From: Clostridia bacterium
Lineage (GTDB): Bacteria > Bacillota > Clostridia > Oscillospirales > QAMX01
NCBI GenBank assembly: GCA_017532825.1
Contig: JAFXIT010000009.1
Location: 1 to 42,637, forward strand
Direction of reading: 5' to 3'
DNA length: 42,637 nucleotides
Positions 15,392 to 24,475 of the stretch are shown here, in pieces. How positions within the stretch are numbered: the stretch's first letter is position 1; every line of letters begins with the position of its first letter. The translations under genes were made by a program, and so were the position numbers. The notes below the pieces were generated by a model. It was not told where the DNA came from, made no database searches, and saw nothing but the letters and a program-made list of their open reading frames with translations.

Positions 15392-16437
15392 GATCTGTCA
15401 CCCCTTTGCATACTTCTTCGTCTTAACTGCCCGCAGGCACCGTCTATATCCGCCCCGAGTCTCCGTCTTACCGTGACGTTGAGCCCCCCTACCTCAAGAC
15501 GCTTTTTAAAGGCGTCAAGCCTTGTCTCGGGTGTGGGACGGAATGGGCTCTCCGGTATTTGATTAAGTCTTATAAGGTTTAAGTGGGCACCTCTGCCCGA
15601 AAGAAGCTTTATAAGTGCCTCTGCCTGTGCAGGCGAATCGTTTACCCCGTCGATCATCGCATATTCGTAGGATACACGCCTGCCCGTCTTTTTCTGGTAT
15701 TCGGTAACCGTTTTTACAAGCGTTTCGACCTTCCATTTGCGGTTTACCGGCATCAACCTGCTTCGTATATCATCGGTCGGAGCGTGGAGTGAGACCGAAA
15801 GGGTTATCTCAAAGCCATACTCTGCAAGTCGCTCTATCCTGTCACAAAGTCCCGACGTCGAAAGAGATATGTGCCTCTTTCCGATATCGGTAAGTCTTAT
15901 AAAATCAACGCTGGCCTCGAAATTGTCAAGAGGCTCACCCGTTCCCATCATAACGACGCTGTCGACCCGCTTCCCGGAGTCCTTCTGCGCCATGGCTATC
16001 TCAAGAAGCATCTCCGAGGGAGCGAGGTTTCTGACAAGACCGTTTAGCCCCGACGCACAGAATGCACACCCCATACGGCAGCCTGCCTGGGTCGATATAC
16101 AAAGGCTGTTGCCGTGCTTATACTCCATAAGCACCGCTTCAACCATATTGCCGTCCTCCGTGGCAAAGAGATACTTTACCGTGCCGTCGGAGGACTGCTG
16201 CTTGGTCGCTATCGAAAGAGATGGAATGCCAAACGACTCCGAGAGCTTTTGCCGAAGCTCCCTTGAAAGCTCCGACATCTCTTCAAACGACGTCGCACCC
16301 TTTTCGTGCAGACGGGAAAAGATCTGCCCCGCACGGAAGGGCTTTTCGCCCATGGCAACAAGAGTCTCCCGAAGCTCATCGGCAGTCATCGAAAGGATGT
16401 CCGTTTTTGACTTGTCACAGGGCATTGATACGATCAT
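15388..16437 (-). CDS. rlmN: Dual-specificity rRNA/tRNA adenine C2 methyltransferase (radical SAM)
   Basis: A 349-residue radical-SAM enzyme that methylates C2 of A2503 in 23S rRNA and A37 in some tRNAs. The [4Fe-4S] cluster Cys are at 120, 124 and 127 (CRMGCAFC), preceded by CISTQAG. GTGEPLDN is the SAM-binding GGEPL-like motif. The C-terminal Cys of GACGQLRRR (about residue 335) is the second catalytic Cys of the family. The ATG overlaps the rsmB stop (ATGA) and has AAGGAAG upstream; an internal Met four codons later is less favoured. It lies in the conserved rsmB-rlmN-prpC order. Confidence 0.95.
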   Translation of the reverse strand: MIVSMPCDKSKTDILSMTADELRETLVAMGEKPFRAGQIFSRLHEKGATSFEEMSELSRELRQKLSESFGIPSLSIATKQQSSDGTVKYLFATEDGNMVEAVLMEYKHGNSLCISTQAGCRMGCAFCASGLNGLVRNLAPSEMLLEIAMAQKDSGKRVDSVVMMGTGEPLDNFEASVDFIRLTDIGKRHISLSTSGLCDRIERLAEYGFEITLSVSLHAPTDDIRSRLMPVNRKWKVETLVKTVTEYQKKTGRRVSYEYAMIDGVNDSPAQAEALIKLLSGRGAHLNLIRLNQIPESPFRPTPETRLDAFKKRLEVGGLNVTVRRRLGADIDGACGQLRRRSMQRGDRS

Positions 16438-17747
16438 TTCGGCTTCCTTAACTTTGCAATAAAAAATCCGTCCGTGCCGTGTATATGCGGCAGTAATGTA
16501 AGCTGTCCTTTAGGTGCTTGGTATATCTCGGGAAGATCGGTAAAAAACGCTATCGGCTCGGCGCCGACCTCGGCTATAAAGCGGTCTGCGACCTCACCGT
16601 TTTCCTCGGGAAGTATGGTGCAGGTGGAATATACCGCTATACCGCCGGGTTTTAAGTAGTTCCAGGACCTTTTGAGTATCTCAAGCTGAAGTGCAGGAAG
16701 ATCGGAGCCAAGCTCCTTATATCGGATATCGGGCTTTTTCCGTATTATTCCCAGTCCCGAGCAGGGCAGATCTGCGATCAGTCTGTCAGCCTTTCCGAAA
16801 AGGCTCTCATCCGGCTCCAGCGCATCACGGCATTGGGTATGTATCCGTGCGCCGAGGCGCTCGGCATTCTTTCGCACTACCTCCAGCTTTTCAGGGTAGA
16901 TATCAAAGGAATATATCTCCGTCTTGTTTTCGGTGGCTGCTGCGGCGGCAAGGCTTTTTCCTCCCGGTGCAGAGCAGACGTCAACGATAACATCCCCCGC
17001 CTGCGGGTCAAGTGCGGCTACGGCAAGCTGAGAGGCTCTGTCCTGAACGGCTATAAGTCCGTCCGAAAACGCCTTGAGGGCGTCTACCCTTCCGCTTTCG
17101 GTTATCGCAAGCGCACCCTTGGGAATGGAGTATTCCTCCACCTCACAACCGTCCTCCCTAAGGGAGGCTATCGCCTGCTCCGAGGTGGCCTTAAGGGAGT
17201 TTACCCGCACCACCGTCGGAGGTGCGGCATTGTCTGCAGCAAGCAGAGCTTCGGTGTCCTCACCGTAGATCGACATAAGCTTTCTTGTAAGCTCAAGGGG
17301 GTGGCTGTAGCGAAGAGAGAGATATTCATCCCTTGCAAGCTCCTGCGGAAGCTCAAGAGAGTCCTTTTGGGCAGTCAGCTTGCGGAGAACGGCGTTTATC
17401 AGCCCTGTCGCTCTCGCATTTCCCGTAGCCTTTGCGGCATCTACCGACTCGCTCACAGCCGCAAAATCGGGAATACGGTCGGAAAAGAGTATCTGGAACG
17501 CCCCCACACGCAGGATGTTGAGCACACGGGGATGCATCTTTTTGAGGCGTACCGAGGAAAACTGCTGTAAAAAGAAGTCTATATAGGCCATATTCTGCAG
17601 TACGCCGTAATAAAGCCTTGTGGCAAGGGCGGCATCACGACGGTCAAGCCCTGCAGAAAAGAGGATGTTTTTTATCTCCGAATCGGAATACGACTTCTTG
17701 GAGAAGAAGCCCGTCAAGGCGTTTACCGCCGCAATACGTGCGTTCAT
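16434..17747 (-). CDS. rsmB: 16S rRNA m5C967 methyltransferase
   Basis: A 437-residue SAM-dependent RNA cytosine-C5 methyltransferase (Sun/Fmu/RsmB). The N-terminal NusB-like RNA-binding domain covers about residues 1-140 (NAL..ALDRRDAALATRLYYGVL). The catalytic Rossmann part shows DVCSAPGGKS (SAM loop), ADLPCSGLGIIRKKPD with one conserved Cys, and YSTCTILPEEN with the other. It starts by ATGA overlap with the yugP-like gene and ends by ATGA overlap with rlmN, so three genes are chained by coupled translation. Full length for the family. Confidence 0.95.
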   Translation of the reverse strand: MNARIAAVNALTGFFSKKSYSDSEIKNILFSAGLDRRDAALATRLYYGVLQNMAYIDFFLQQFSSVRLKKMHPRVLNILRVGAFQILFSDRIPDFAAVSESVDAAKATGNARATGLINAVLRKLTAQKDSLELPQELARDEYLSLRYSHPLELTRKLMSIYGEDTEALLAADNAAPPTVVRVNSLKATSEQAIASLREDGCEVEEYSIPKGALAITESGRVDALKAFSDGLIAVQDRASQLAVAALDPQAGDVIVDVCSAPGGKSLAAAAATENKTEIYSFDIYPEKLEVVRKNAERLGARIHTQCRDALEPDESLFGKADRLIADLPCSGLGIIRKKPDIRYKELGSDLPALQLEILKRSWNYLKPGGIAVYSTCTILPEENGEVADRFIAEVGAEPIAFFTDLPEIYQAPKGQLTLLPHIHGTDGFFIAKLRKPK

Positions 17748-18457
17748 CGTCTGTTTCCGCGTCGGCCCGCAAATATCAGCAGTATACGAAGCACCTGAGC
17801 AAGTGCGGTTATCGTTGCGGCGACGTAGGTCATTGCGGCCGCGCCAAGCACCCGCTTTGCTCCCGGAAGCTCGTCGTCATAAAGCGCTCCCTTATATCCG
17901 CCAAGGGCAGAAATGGCACGTCTTGAGGCGTTGAATTCCACGGGAAGTGTCACAAGCTGGAAGATAAGAGAGGTGGAGAAAAGCAACAGACCTGCATAGA
18001 AAATGGGCTCGCACCATGCCGCTTCCACTATAAGGCCGATCAAAATCAGCGGCCAGGAGAGCTGTGAACCTATTTGGGTCACGGGAACGAGGGCCGAGCG
18101 AATCTTAAGGGGAAAATACTCCTCTGCGTACTGCACTGCGTGTCCCGCTTCGTGAGCTGCAACGCCAACGGCGGCAACACTGCGTGAATTTATGACCGTA
18201 TCCGAAAGATATATCGTATTGGTCCTCGGGTCAAAGTGGTCGCTTAAGGAGCCTGCCGTACGCTCTATGCGGACCCCTCTTACACCGTTTGCTTCGAGGA
18301 CCGACCTTGCGGCATCAGCGCCGCTTATGCCGCTTCTGGTCACGACCTTGGAATACTTTTCAAATGAGGATCTAACCCGAATCTGCGCCCACAGAGCAAG
18401 AAGCATCGCAGGAACTACGAGTAAGAAATAATAGCTGTCAAAACCGTAAAAAAGCAC
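17744..18457 (-). CDS. Membrane zinc metallopeptidase, YugP family
   Basis: A 237-residue integral membrane protein of the neutral zinc metallopeptidase family (Zn_peptidase_2, YugP). The zinc motif HEAGH is at 102-106 in VGVAAHEAGHAVQYAE. Hydrophobic segments lie at the N-terminus (YYFLLVVPAMLLALWA), after the zinc site (WPLILIGLIVEAAW and IFYAGLLLFSTSLIFQLV) and near the C-terminus. The start is GTG at 18457: GAGGT in the end of fmt lies 7 nt upstream. The substrate is unknown. Its placement between fmt and rsmB is not part of the Bacillus order of this operon. Chained by ATGA overlap to rsmB. Confidence 0.88.
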   Translation of the reverse strand: MLFYGFDSYYFLLVVPAMLLALWAQIRVRSSFEKYSKVVTRSGISGADAARSVLEANGVRGVRIERTAGSLSDHFDPRTNTIYLSDTVINSRSVAAVGVAAHEAGHAVQYAEEYFPLKIRSALVPVTQIGSQLSWPLILIGLIVEAAWCEPIFYAGLLLFSTSLIFQLVTLPVEFNASRRAISALGGYKGALYDDELPGAKRVLGAAAMTYVAATITALAQVLRILLIFAGRRGNRR

Positions 18458-18460
18458 TTT

Positions 18461-19405
18461 TTAGACCTCTTTATTCAGAATTTCCGCTTTTTCTATTCCC
18501 CTGCCGTTTACAAAATCGCCTGCCGCCATCTCTTTTTTTCCTTCCGGTGCAAGCCTCAATATCCTTACCGCACCGTCCTTGCAGGCAATGACCGCACCCC
18601 GCTTTCCGACCTCTACGACCTCACCCGGAACACCCGAGGGGCCCTCGCAAAGCTCCATTGCGGTAATGCGCAACACCTTTCCGCGGTGTCTTGCGGTGAC
18701 ACCGGGGTTTGGGCTGCAGCCTCTGAAGATATTATATACCCTTTCAGCGGACATATTGAAGTCAAGCCTTGCCTCCTCCTTTGATATCATCGGAGCGTAG
18801 GTGGCCTTTGAATGGTCCTGAGGGGTTCTCGGAGCTTCACCCTTGGCAATGAGCTCTATCGTTCTCATAAGCAGCGGTCCGCCAAGCTCTGCCAGACGAA
18901 CAGTAAGCTCGCCCGCGGTCTCGTTGGGGTCAATATCGGTCTCCTCCGAGAGTATCATATCGCCCTCGTCCATCCCTGCGCAGAGGTACATAGTGGTAAG
19001 ACCGGTCTTCTTTTTCCCGTCGATTATCGAGCGCTGTATGGGTGCCGCACCGCGATATTCGGGAAGTAGCGAGCCGTGAAGGTTTATAACTCCGAGCGGT
19101 GCCGAATCAAGTATATATCCCGGCAGCATCATACCGTAGGCTACGACGACGATCAGGTCGGGAGCGATCTCTTTAAGTGTAGCCTCAAAGGCTCCGTCCT
19201 TAAGCGTCGCAGGCTGATACACTGCAAGTCCATGCTCCAGGGCGCAGACCTTTACGGGAGGCGGGGTCAGCCGCTGTCCCCTTCCGCTCATGGCGTCGGG
19301 ACGGCAGACAACCGCCGCAACGTCACAGCCCTGCTCTATCAGGTATTGGAGGTTTGCCCGTGCAAACTCGGGCGTACCCATGTAAAGAATTTTAGGCTTA
19401 GTCAT
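18461..19405 (-). CDS. fmt: Methionyl-tRNA formyltransferase
   Basis: A 314-residue enzyme that transfers a formyl group from 10-formyl-tetrahydrofolate to initiator Met-tRNA. The N-terminal domain opens with ILYMGTPEFA and contains the folate-site signature HGSLLPEYRGAAPIQRSI, with the catalytic Asn/His/Asp cluster in VINLHGS and the loop GMDEGDM. The C-terminal OB-fold domain follows from about residue 210. It overlaps def by 8 nt, the usual pairing of formylation with deformylation. Confidence 0.95.
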   Translation of the reverse strand: MTKPKILYMGTPEFARANLQYLIEQGCDVAAVVCRPDAMSGRGQRLTPPPVKVCALEHGLAVYQPATLKDGAFEATLKEIAPDLIVVVAYGMMLPGYILDSAPLGVINLHGSLLPEYRGAAPIQRSIIDGKKKTGLTTMYLCAGMDEGDMILSEETDIDPNETAGELTVRLAELGGPLLMRTIELIAKGEAPRTPQDHSKATYAPMISKEEARLDFNMSAERVYNIFRGCSPNPGVTARHRGKVLRITAMELCEGPSGVPGEVVEVGKRGAVIACKDGAVRILRLAPEGKKEMAAGDFVNGRGIEKAEILNKEV

Positions 19406-19871
19406 CGTCTCTTAACTCACCGGGATCTATATATTCGTAAATGATGCTGTCAAAAAGCTTTCCGTTGAGGTGGTCGTTCTCATGGTCAAACGCCTCGGCA
19501 ATAAGTCCTTCAGCCTCGGCCTCAAACCAGTTTCCCTTTACGTCCTGCGCACGGAGCTTGACGTACTGGGGACGTCTTACCCTGCCCCAGACACCGGGCA
19601 GGCTCAAGCAACCCTCTATGGGGGTCTGCTCGCCTCTGCGCTCAAGTATTTCGGGATTTATAAACTCGGTCATATTCTCGCCGTCGGATATTACGAATAT
19701 TCTGCGCAGTATTCCTATCTGCGGAGCGGCAAGACCGACACCCTGGGAGTCCTCAAGGGTATCCTTCATATCACGTATGAGAAGGGCCAGACGTCTGTCA
19801 AACTTCGTTACGGGGTGGCAGACCTTATCAAGGCATTCATCGCCCTTTTCTCTTATCTTTATTATCGACAT
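19398..19871 (-). CDS. def: Peptide deformylase
   Basis: A 157-residue metalloenzyme that removes the N-formyl group from nascent proteins. The three family motifs are present: GVGLAAPQIG (44-53), EGCLS with metal ligand Cys88, and HENDH at 130-134 (the HExDH metal site with catalytic Glu131). The short length and single-residue spacing fit the type-1-like forms common in Clostridia. The ribosome site GGGAGATG lies upstream of the ATG. The stop overlaps the fmt start by 8 nt. Confidence 0.95.
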   Translation of the reverse strand: MSIIKIREKGDECLDKVCHPVTKFDRRLALLIRDMKDTLEDSQGVGLAAPQIGILRRIFVISDGENMTEFINPEILERRGEQTPIEGCLSLPGVWGRVRRPQYVKLRAQDVKGNWFEAEAEGLIAEAFDHENDHLNGKLFDSIIYEYIDPGELRDDD

Positions 19872-19890
19872 AAATTACATCTCCCAACCG

Positions 19891-22281
19891 TCATTCAAGA
19901 GGATTGATCTCGGCGGTGACCGATATACCTCGGTTGCGGCTGTCTCCTCTAAAATCCGAGAGAACGCCGTATACCGCCTCCCGCAGTTCCTTGCGGTCGT
20001 GCGTCTTTATAAATATCCTCAGTCTGTATCTGTTGCTCACACGGTAGACCGGTGCGGGTGCGGGACCTATGATCTCACCGCCGACGGACGCCGAAAGCGC
20101 CCTTGCAAGCCGTATTGCGGCGGCGTTGAGGGTGGCCTCGGTCTCACCCGAAATGCGCAGACAGAGAATATCGCAAAAGGGAGGATAGTTCATTTTTCTT
20201 CTGAAGTCTATCTCGCCTTTATAAAACAGGTTGTAATCCTGGGTGGCCGCTGCACGAAGCAGCGGATTTTCGGGGGTATAGGTCTGTATGACCGCTCTTC
20301 CTGGGCGCTCTCCCCTGCCGGCACGTCCGATGACCTGGGTTATCTGGGAAAAGGCACGCTCGGATGCACGAAAATCGGGTGAGCAGAGCTCACTGTCGGC
20401 ATCCAGCACCCCGACGAGGGTCACGTTATCAAAGTCAAGACCCTTGGCGACCATCTGTGTTCCTATCAGCACCGATGCTTCGCCGTTGCGGAATTTTTCA
20501 AGTATGGTCTCGTGCGAGGTGCGCCCCGAGGTAGTGTCGGCATCCATGCGAAGAAGCTTTATCTGCGGGAAGCGTGCCGTGATCTCCTCGGCGGCCTTTT
20601 GGGTTCCCGCACCCTCAAGCACAAGCATCCCTCCGCAGGAGGGGCATCTGTCGGTAAGCGCCTCGCTGTGACCGCAATAGTGGCACATAAGGCGACCGTT
20701 TGCGGAGTGGTAGGACATTGCGACCGAGCAGTTCTTACAGCCTACCGCCTCCCCGCAGCTTGCACACCTTGCAAGGCGGTTTCTGCCCCGTCTGTTGAGA
20801 AAAAGGATTGTCTGCTCGCCGTTTTTTATGTTTTTTTCTATCTCATCAAAAAGCACGGGGCTTATAGTGGCGCTGTTTCCTCTTCTCAGCTCCGCCCTCA
20901 TATCGGCAAAGAGGACCTCGGGAAGGCTTCCTCCGCTGTAACGCTCGTCAAGGGTATACAGAGAGTATTTTCCATTTTCGGCGGCATACATACTTTCCAC
21001 CGAAGGAGTGGCAGAGCCAAGCACCAGCAGGGCCTCGGAACGCACTGCACGGAATTTTGCGACCTCTCTGGCGTGATAGCAGGGGGTGTTTTCGGAACGG
21101 TAGGTATACTCCTGCTCCTCGTCGATTATTATCGCACCGAGATTCTGTACCGGAGCAAACACGGCAGAGCGTGTACCGATGACGACCCTTGCCTCGCCTC
21201 TTTTTATCCGTTTCCATTCGCCGCTTCGTTCGGAAGCGGTAAGTCCCGAATGCAGCAGAGCCACGAGGTTGCCGAAGCTACGGTAAAAGCGGTCGAGAAG
21301 CTGCGGGGTCAGCGCAATTTCGGGGACGAGGATAATTGCCGAGCGTGATCTGTTTACAAGCTCACGCACAAGACGTATATAGACCGCAGTCTTGCCGCTT
21401 CCCGTCACCCCGTGAAGAAGTGCGGCAGAGGGTCTGCCCGAAAGCGCAAGCGAGAGCATTCCCGAAAAAGCCTTTTGCTGTTGCTCCGAAAGTATCGGAT
21501 CGGGCAGCAGCTCATCCTCGCAGATGCGGGGACAGAGAGTCCTGTCTGCCTTCTGCTCAAAGAGCTCTACGATGCCGTTTTTTTCAAGGGTCTTCAAGGA
21601 TGCGGGCGAAGCGCCGGTATAATACTCGACGTCACGAACCGTCGCACATTCCTCTGTTTTGAGGTATTCTACTATCTCTGCACCCTTTTTCGAAAGCTTT
21701 CCGCCGAATGAACCGTCCTTAAGTCGGACGAATCTGACCGTCTTTTCCGCAGGAGGCGGCAGGGTCTTTTCGGCAGTGGTAAGCATCCCCTGTCTGACCA
21801 TTGCGCTGAGTGTTCTTCCGAGCTCGGGTGCGGCAAAGGCAGTGCGAAGCTCGGAAAGGGTCGCCTTTCCTCCCGATGCGGATATGTAGGCGGCGATCTC
21901 GTTTTTGATGCCTCCGATATCGGAAGGCTCTGCACAGACGGAATAGACCGTTTCTTCCTTGAAATCAAGACCTGCGGGTATCATAAGCCTTACCGCATCA
22001 AAGCAGGTGCAGTAATAGCGTGAACGTACCCAAAGCGCAAGTCTTATCTCGTCGGGAGAGAGTATCGGCTCGTCATCAAGGAGCGACAGTATACGTTTAG
22101 TATTCTCCTCGGCCTTTCCGCCCTCTCCCAAAACGATACCCTGGGTGACACGGTCTCCCCGTCCAAACGGTACAAGCACACGTGTGCCGGGAAGAACGGT
22201 ATCCGTACCTTCGGGAGGAAGGTATGTATAAGGCTTATCGAAGCTTATGTTCGCAGAGCGCAGCGCAACAGCGACAGTCAT
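19891..22281 (-). CDS. priA: Primosomal protein N' (replication restart helicase)
   Basis: A 796-residue superfamily-2 helicase that reloads the replisome at stalled forks. The N-terminal 3'-DNA-binding domain is followed by the helicase core with Walker A HGVTGSGKT and the DEEQ box in AIIIDEEQEYTY, where the canonical form is DEEH. A cysteine-rich zinc region carries four CxxC pairs (CASCG, CKNC, CHYCG, CPSCG). GTQMVAKGLDF, QVIGRAGRG and YPPF follow as in PriA. Start ATG at 22281, 12 nt after rpoZ with a weak ribosome site. Confidence 0.95.
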   Translation of the reverse strand: MTVAVALRSANISFDKPYTYLPPEGTDTVLPGTRVLVPFGRGDRVTQGIVLGEGGKAEENTKRILSLLDDEPILSPDEIRLALWVRSRYYCTCFDAVRLMIPAGLDFKEETVYSVCAEPSDIGGIKNEIAAYISASGGKATLSELRTAFAAPELGRTLSAMVRQGMLTTAEKTLPPPAEKTVRFVRLKDGSFGGKLSKKGAEIVEYLKTEECATVRDVEYYTGASPASLKTLEKNGIVELFEQKADRTLCPRICEDELLPDPILSEQQQKAFSGMLSLALSGRPSAALLHGVTGSGKTAVYIRLVRELVNRSRSAIILVPEIALTPQLLDRFYRSFGNLVALLHSGLTASERSGEWKRIKRGEARVVIGTRSAVFAPVQNLGAIIIDEEQEYTYRSENTPCYHAREVAKFRAVRSEALLVLGSATPSVESMYAAENGKYSLYTLDERYSGGSLPEVLFADMRAELRRGNSATISPVLFDEIEKNIKNGEQTILFLNRRGRNRLARCASCGEAVGCKNCSVAMSYHSANGRLMCHYCGHSEALTDRCPSCGGMLVLEGAGTQKAAEEITARFPQIKLLRMDADTTSGRTSHETILEKFRNGEASVLIGTQMVAKGLDFDNVTLVGVLDADSELCSPDFRASERAFSQITQVIGRAGRGERPGRAVIQTYTPENPLLRAAATQDYNLFYKGEIDFRRKMNYPPFCDILCLRISGETEATLNAAAIRLARALSASVGGEIIGPAPAPVYRVSNRYRLRIFIKTHDRKELREAVYGVLSDFRGDSRNRGISVTAEINPLE

Positions 22282-22293
22282 TTGTATGTTCTC

Positions 22294-22539
22294 TTATTCG
22301 GCGTAGGCTACGCCGTCTTCCTGCTCCTTGTAGCGGCGAATGTCGGCGGCGACCTCTTCCTCGGACTTTTCGGAAAGCTCGAGAACGGCAAGTCTGACGG
22401 GCTTATCATTAAGCTTTTCGCCTGCATCGGCGGCACCCTCGGCGATCTCTCTGGCTCGCTTTGCAGTGACGTTTACCAACAGGTATCTGCTGCCGACCTT
22501 CTTTACAAGGCTGTCAAGTGTGGGATAAAGCATGCTCAT
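22294..22539 (-). CDS. rpoZ: RNA polymerase omega subunit
   Basis: An 81-residue omega subunit that helps assemble the beta' subunit and core RNA polymerase. The hallmark segment KVGSRYLLVNVTAKRAREIA is present near residues 14-33. A Met two codons downstream is an alternative start; the first ATG is one base after the gmk stop, with GGAGATG upstream, and is preferred. The gene sits between gmk and priA as in other Firmicutes, although coaBC, often found between rpoZ and priA, is absent. Confidence 0.93.
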   Translation of the reverse strand: MSMLYPTLDSLVKKVGSRYLLVNVTAKRAREIAEGAADAGEKLNDKPVRLAVLELSEKSEEEVAADIRRYKEQEDGVAYAE

Positions 22540-22540
22540 T

Positions 22541-23122
22541 TTATTTTACATCTCCGTTCAGATTTGTGTCTATTATCTTGCAAAAAGCCTCTACGGCATT
22601 GTCAAGCGTGTCATTGTATATTATGTAATCGTACTTTTCCGCATGTCCGCATTCGCTTCGGGATATTGCCATACGGCGCTGTATCTGCTCCTCGGTCTCG
22701 GTACCGCGGCCGCGCAGACGGCGTTCAAGCTCGTCCATATCCGGCGGCATTATAAACACCGATACCGCATCGTCCCGCTTTTCCATCACCTGAAAGGCGC
22801 CTCTGGTCTCTATGTCAAGCACGACGATGTCTCCGTTTGCAATGTGGCTGTCAATGGGAGATGCAGGTGTACCGTACATATTTCCCGCATACTCGGCGTA
22901 CTCCAGAAGCTCGCCCCTGTCACGCAGCTCCACAAAGTGCTCACGGTCTATAAAATGGTAGTGATATCCGTCTATCTCCCCCGGGCGCATCCCACGTGTG
23001 GTAGCAGAGACCGAAAGAAACACCTTACGCTCGGGCTCATAATGCGCCCTGAGAAGCTCCAGTATCGTACCCTTTCCGACTCCCGAGGGGCCGGACATAA
23101 CGATAAGTAAACCCTTGCCCAT
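22541..23122 (-). CDS. gmk: Guanylate kinase
   Basis: A 193-residue kinase that phosphorylates GMP to GDP with ATP, a step in GTP and dGTP supply and in (p)ppGpp balance. The P-loop MSGPSGVGKGT is at residues 9-19. SVSATTRGMRPGE and DGYHYHF are the GMP-binding region, and the lid and C-terminal RMAISRSE follow. Length is standard. It starts three bases after the remA stop and is followed by rpoZ after one base. Confidence 0.96.
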   Translation of the reverse strand: MGKGLLIVMSGPSGVGKGTILELLRAHYEPERKVFLSVSATTRGMRPGEIDGYHYHFIDREHFVELRDRGELLEYAEYAGNMYGTPASPIDSHIANGDIVVLDIETRGAFQVMEKRDDAVSVFIMPPDMDELERRLRGRGTETEEQIQRRMAISRSECGHAEKYDYIIYNDTLDNAVEAFCKIIDTNLNGDVK

Positions 23123-23125
23123 GGT

Positions 23126-23431
23126 CTATTCTTCCTCTTCCTGCTCTTCGGTCTCCTCGGCATCGTCGCCCTCGCCGGAGTTATCCCAGTCGACAAGTCT
23201 GTGGGCGATCGTCTCGGGCTGTATCGCCGAAAGGATAACGTGGTCGCTGTCGGTAACGATGACGGCACGGGTACGTCTGCCGTAGGTGGCATCGATAAGC
23301 ACTCCACGTTCCCTTGCCTCGGTGATTATCCTCTTGATGGGCATCGATTCGGGGCTGACTATGGCAACTATCCTCTGTGCCGACACCATATTTCCAAAGC
23401 CTATGTTAACAAGCCTGAAGTTTGCGCTCAT
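23126..23431 (-). CDS. remA: RemA-family DNA-binding regulator (DUF370) with acidic tail
   Basis: A 101-residue protein. RemA (YlzA) is a ring-forming DNA-binding regulator that activates matrix and osmoprotection genes in Bacillus. The core matches the family strongly: [49 protein letters not shown] and [10 protein letters not shown]. The last 20 or so residues are almost all Asp/Glu, an acidic extension beyond the core of about 80 residues. The ribosome site AAGGAG is good. The position yicC-remA-gmk is conserved in Firmicutes. Its targets here are unknown. Confidence 0.93.
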   Translation of the reverse strand: MSANFRLVNIGFGNMVSAQRIVAIVSPESMPIKRIITEARERGVLIDATYGRRTRAVIVTDSDHVILSAIQPETIAHRLVDWDNSGEGDDAEETEEQEEEE

Positions 23432-23442
23432 ATTTTTTCTCC

Positions 23443-24327
23443 TTACTCTATGTTCTGTATCTGCTCACGGATCTTTTCAAGCTCCGACTTCATCTCGACG
23501 ATGCGCTTGGTGACCGTCAGGTCGTTTGCTTTGGAGCCGATGGTATTGATCTCACGGTTGATCTCCTGAACAAGGAAGTCAAGCTTCCTGCCTATCGCAC
23601 CGCCTGCGGCAAATATCTCACGCAGCTGGGTGATGTGGCTTGCAAGACGGACCGTCTCCTCGTCGGTCGCTACACGGTCGGCAAATACCGCAGCCTCGGT
23701 AAGGATCCTCGATTCGTCTATCTGTCGATCGCCGACGATCTCTTTTATGCGCTCGGTAAGCCTTTCACGGTACTCTGCGACTATCGCAGGCATGCGCTCG
23801 CTGATAAATTGTGCACTTTCGGAGATGAACTCGGCCTTCTCCAGCACGTCTGCCGCAAGGCGCTCACCCTCACGGGCACGCATTGCACAAAACTCGGCAA
23901 TGGCCTCCTTTGCAACGGCAGATACAGCCTCGGAGAGCTCGTCACGGTCCTCTTCCCTACGCTCAACGCTCAATACGTCGGGCAGTCTTGCTACGGAGGT
24001 GACGTTGACCGCATCATTATGAAGACCGAACTCACCCGACAGCTGATCAAAGGCGTTGAGATAGGCTCCGACAAGTCCCTTGTTGAGCCTTACCTCGGCG
24101 TCTCCGCCTTCGGTGTACTCTACCGAAACGAATACGTCTATCTTGCCTCTTGTGATCCCTGCAGCGGTTATCTCGGCTCTGATGATCTCCTCAAGATAGG
24201 AGTAAAGCCTGGGGCAGCGTACCGAGCAATCAAGGAAGCGGTTGTTTACGCTCTTGAGCTCTACGGTCACGGTGCGCCCGTCAGCCTGCTTTTGGGCTCG
24301 GCCGTAGCCGGTCATACTGTGTATCAT
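23443..24327 (-). CDS. yicC: YicC-family endoribonuclease
   Basis: A 294-residue protein of the YicC/YloC family, recently recognised as endoribonucleases acting on RNA. The family start [11 protein letters not shown] is present, so ATG at 24327 is chosen over a GTG at 24336; AGGGTG lies 6 nt upstream. The [12 protein letters not shown] motif and the conserved C-terminal block ([19 protein letters not shown], then NTIGSKAND, then [15 protein letters not shown]) are intact. It is the first gene of the long operon, behind a clear promoter. Confidence 0.93.
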   Translation of the reverse strand: MIHSMTGYGRAQKQADGRTVTVELKSVNNRFLDCSVRCPRLYSYLEEIIRAEITAAGITRGKIDVFVSVEYTEGGDAEVRLNKGLVGAYLNAFDQLSGEFGLHNDAVNVTSVARLPDVLSVERREEDRDELSEAVSAVAKEAIAEFCAMRAREGERLAADVLEKAEFISESAQFISERMPAIVAEYRERLTERIKEIVGDRQIDESRILTEAAVFADRVATDEETVRLASHITQLREIFAAGGAIGRKLDFLVQEINREINTIGSKANDLTVTKRIVEMKSELEKIREQIQNIE

Positions 24328-24362
24328 AAATAGCACCCTATTCTCCAGTTTATAATCGATTT

Positions 24363-24391
24363 ATTATACCATATATCCGAGGTTTTAGCAA
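24363..24391 (-). promoter_or_regulatory. Promoter of the yicC-led housekeeping/glycan operon
   Basis: On the minus strand, TTGCTA (24386-24391) and TATAAT (24363-24368) are separated by exactly 17 bases, a good sigma-A promoter. Transcription would start about 25 nt before the yicC ribosome site. It lies just downstream of the clpC terminator. No other promoter of comparable quality is seen before 2313, so it may drive all 18 genes. Confidence 0.8.
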
Positions 24392-24427
24392 GGGTGTAAC
24401 TACTATATTTTATTATTTCGGAAAATT

Positions 24428-24471
24428 AAAAAGTCCTCTGCTTCGGACATACCTCCGCAGAAGACTTTTTT
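24428..24471 (-). terminator. Rho-independent terminator after clpC
   Basis: Arms 24428-24441 and 24457-24471 pair over 14 bases around a loop of about 15 nt and give a U-run in minus-strand RNA. The only imperfect pair is a U-G wobble in minus-strand RNA and a C-A mismatch on the plus strand, which fixes the orientation. It separates the ctsR operon from the yicC operon. Confidence 0.88.
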
Positions 24472-24475
24472 GTTA

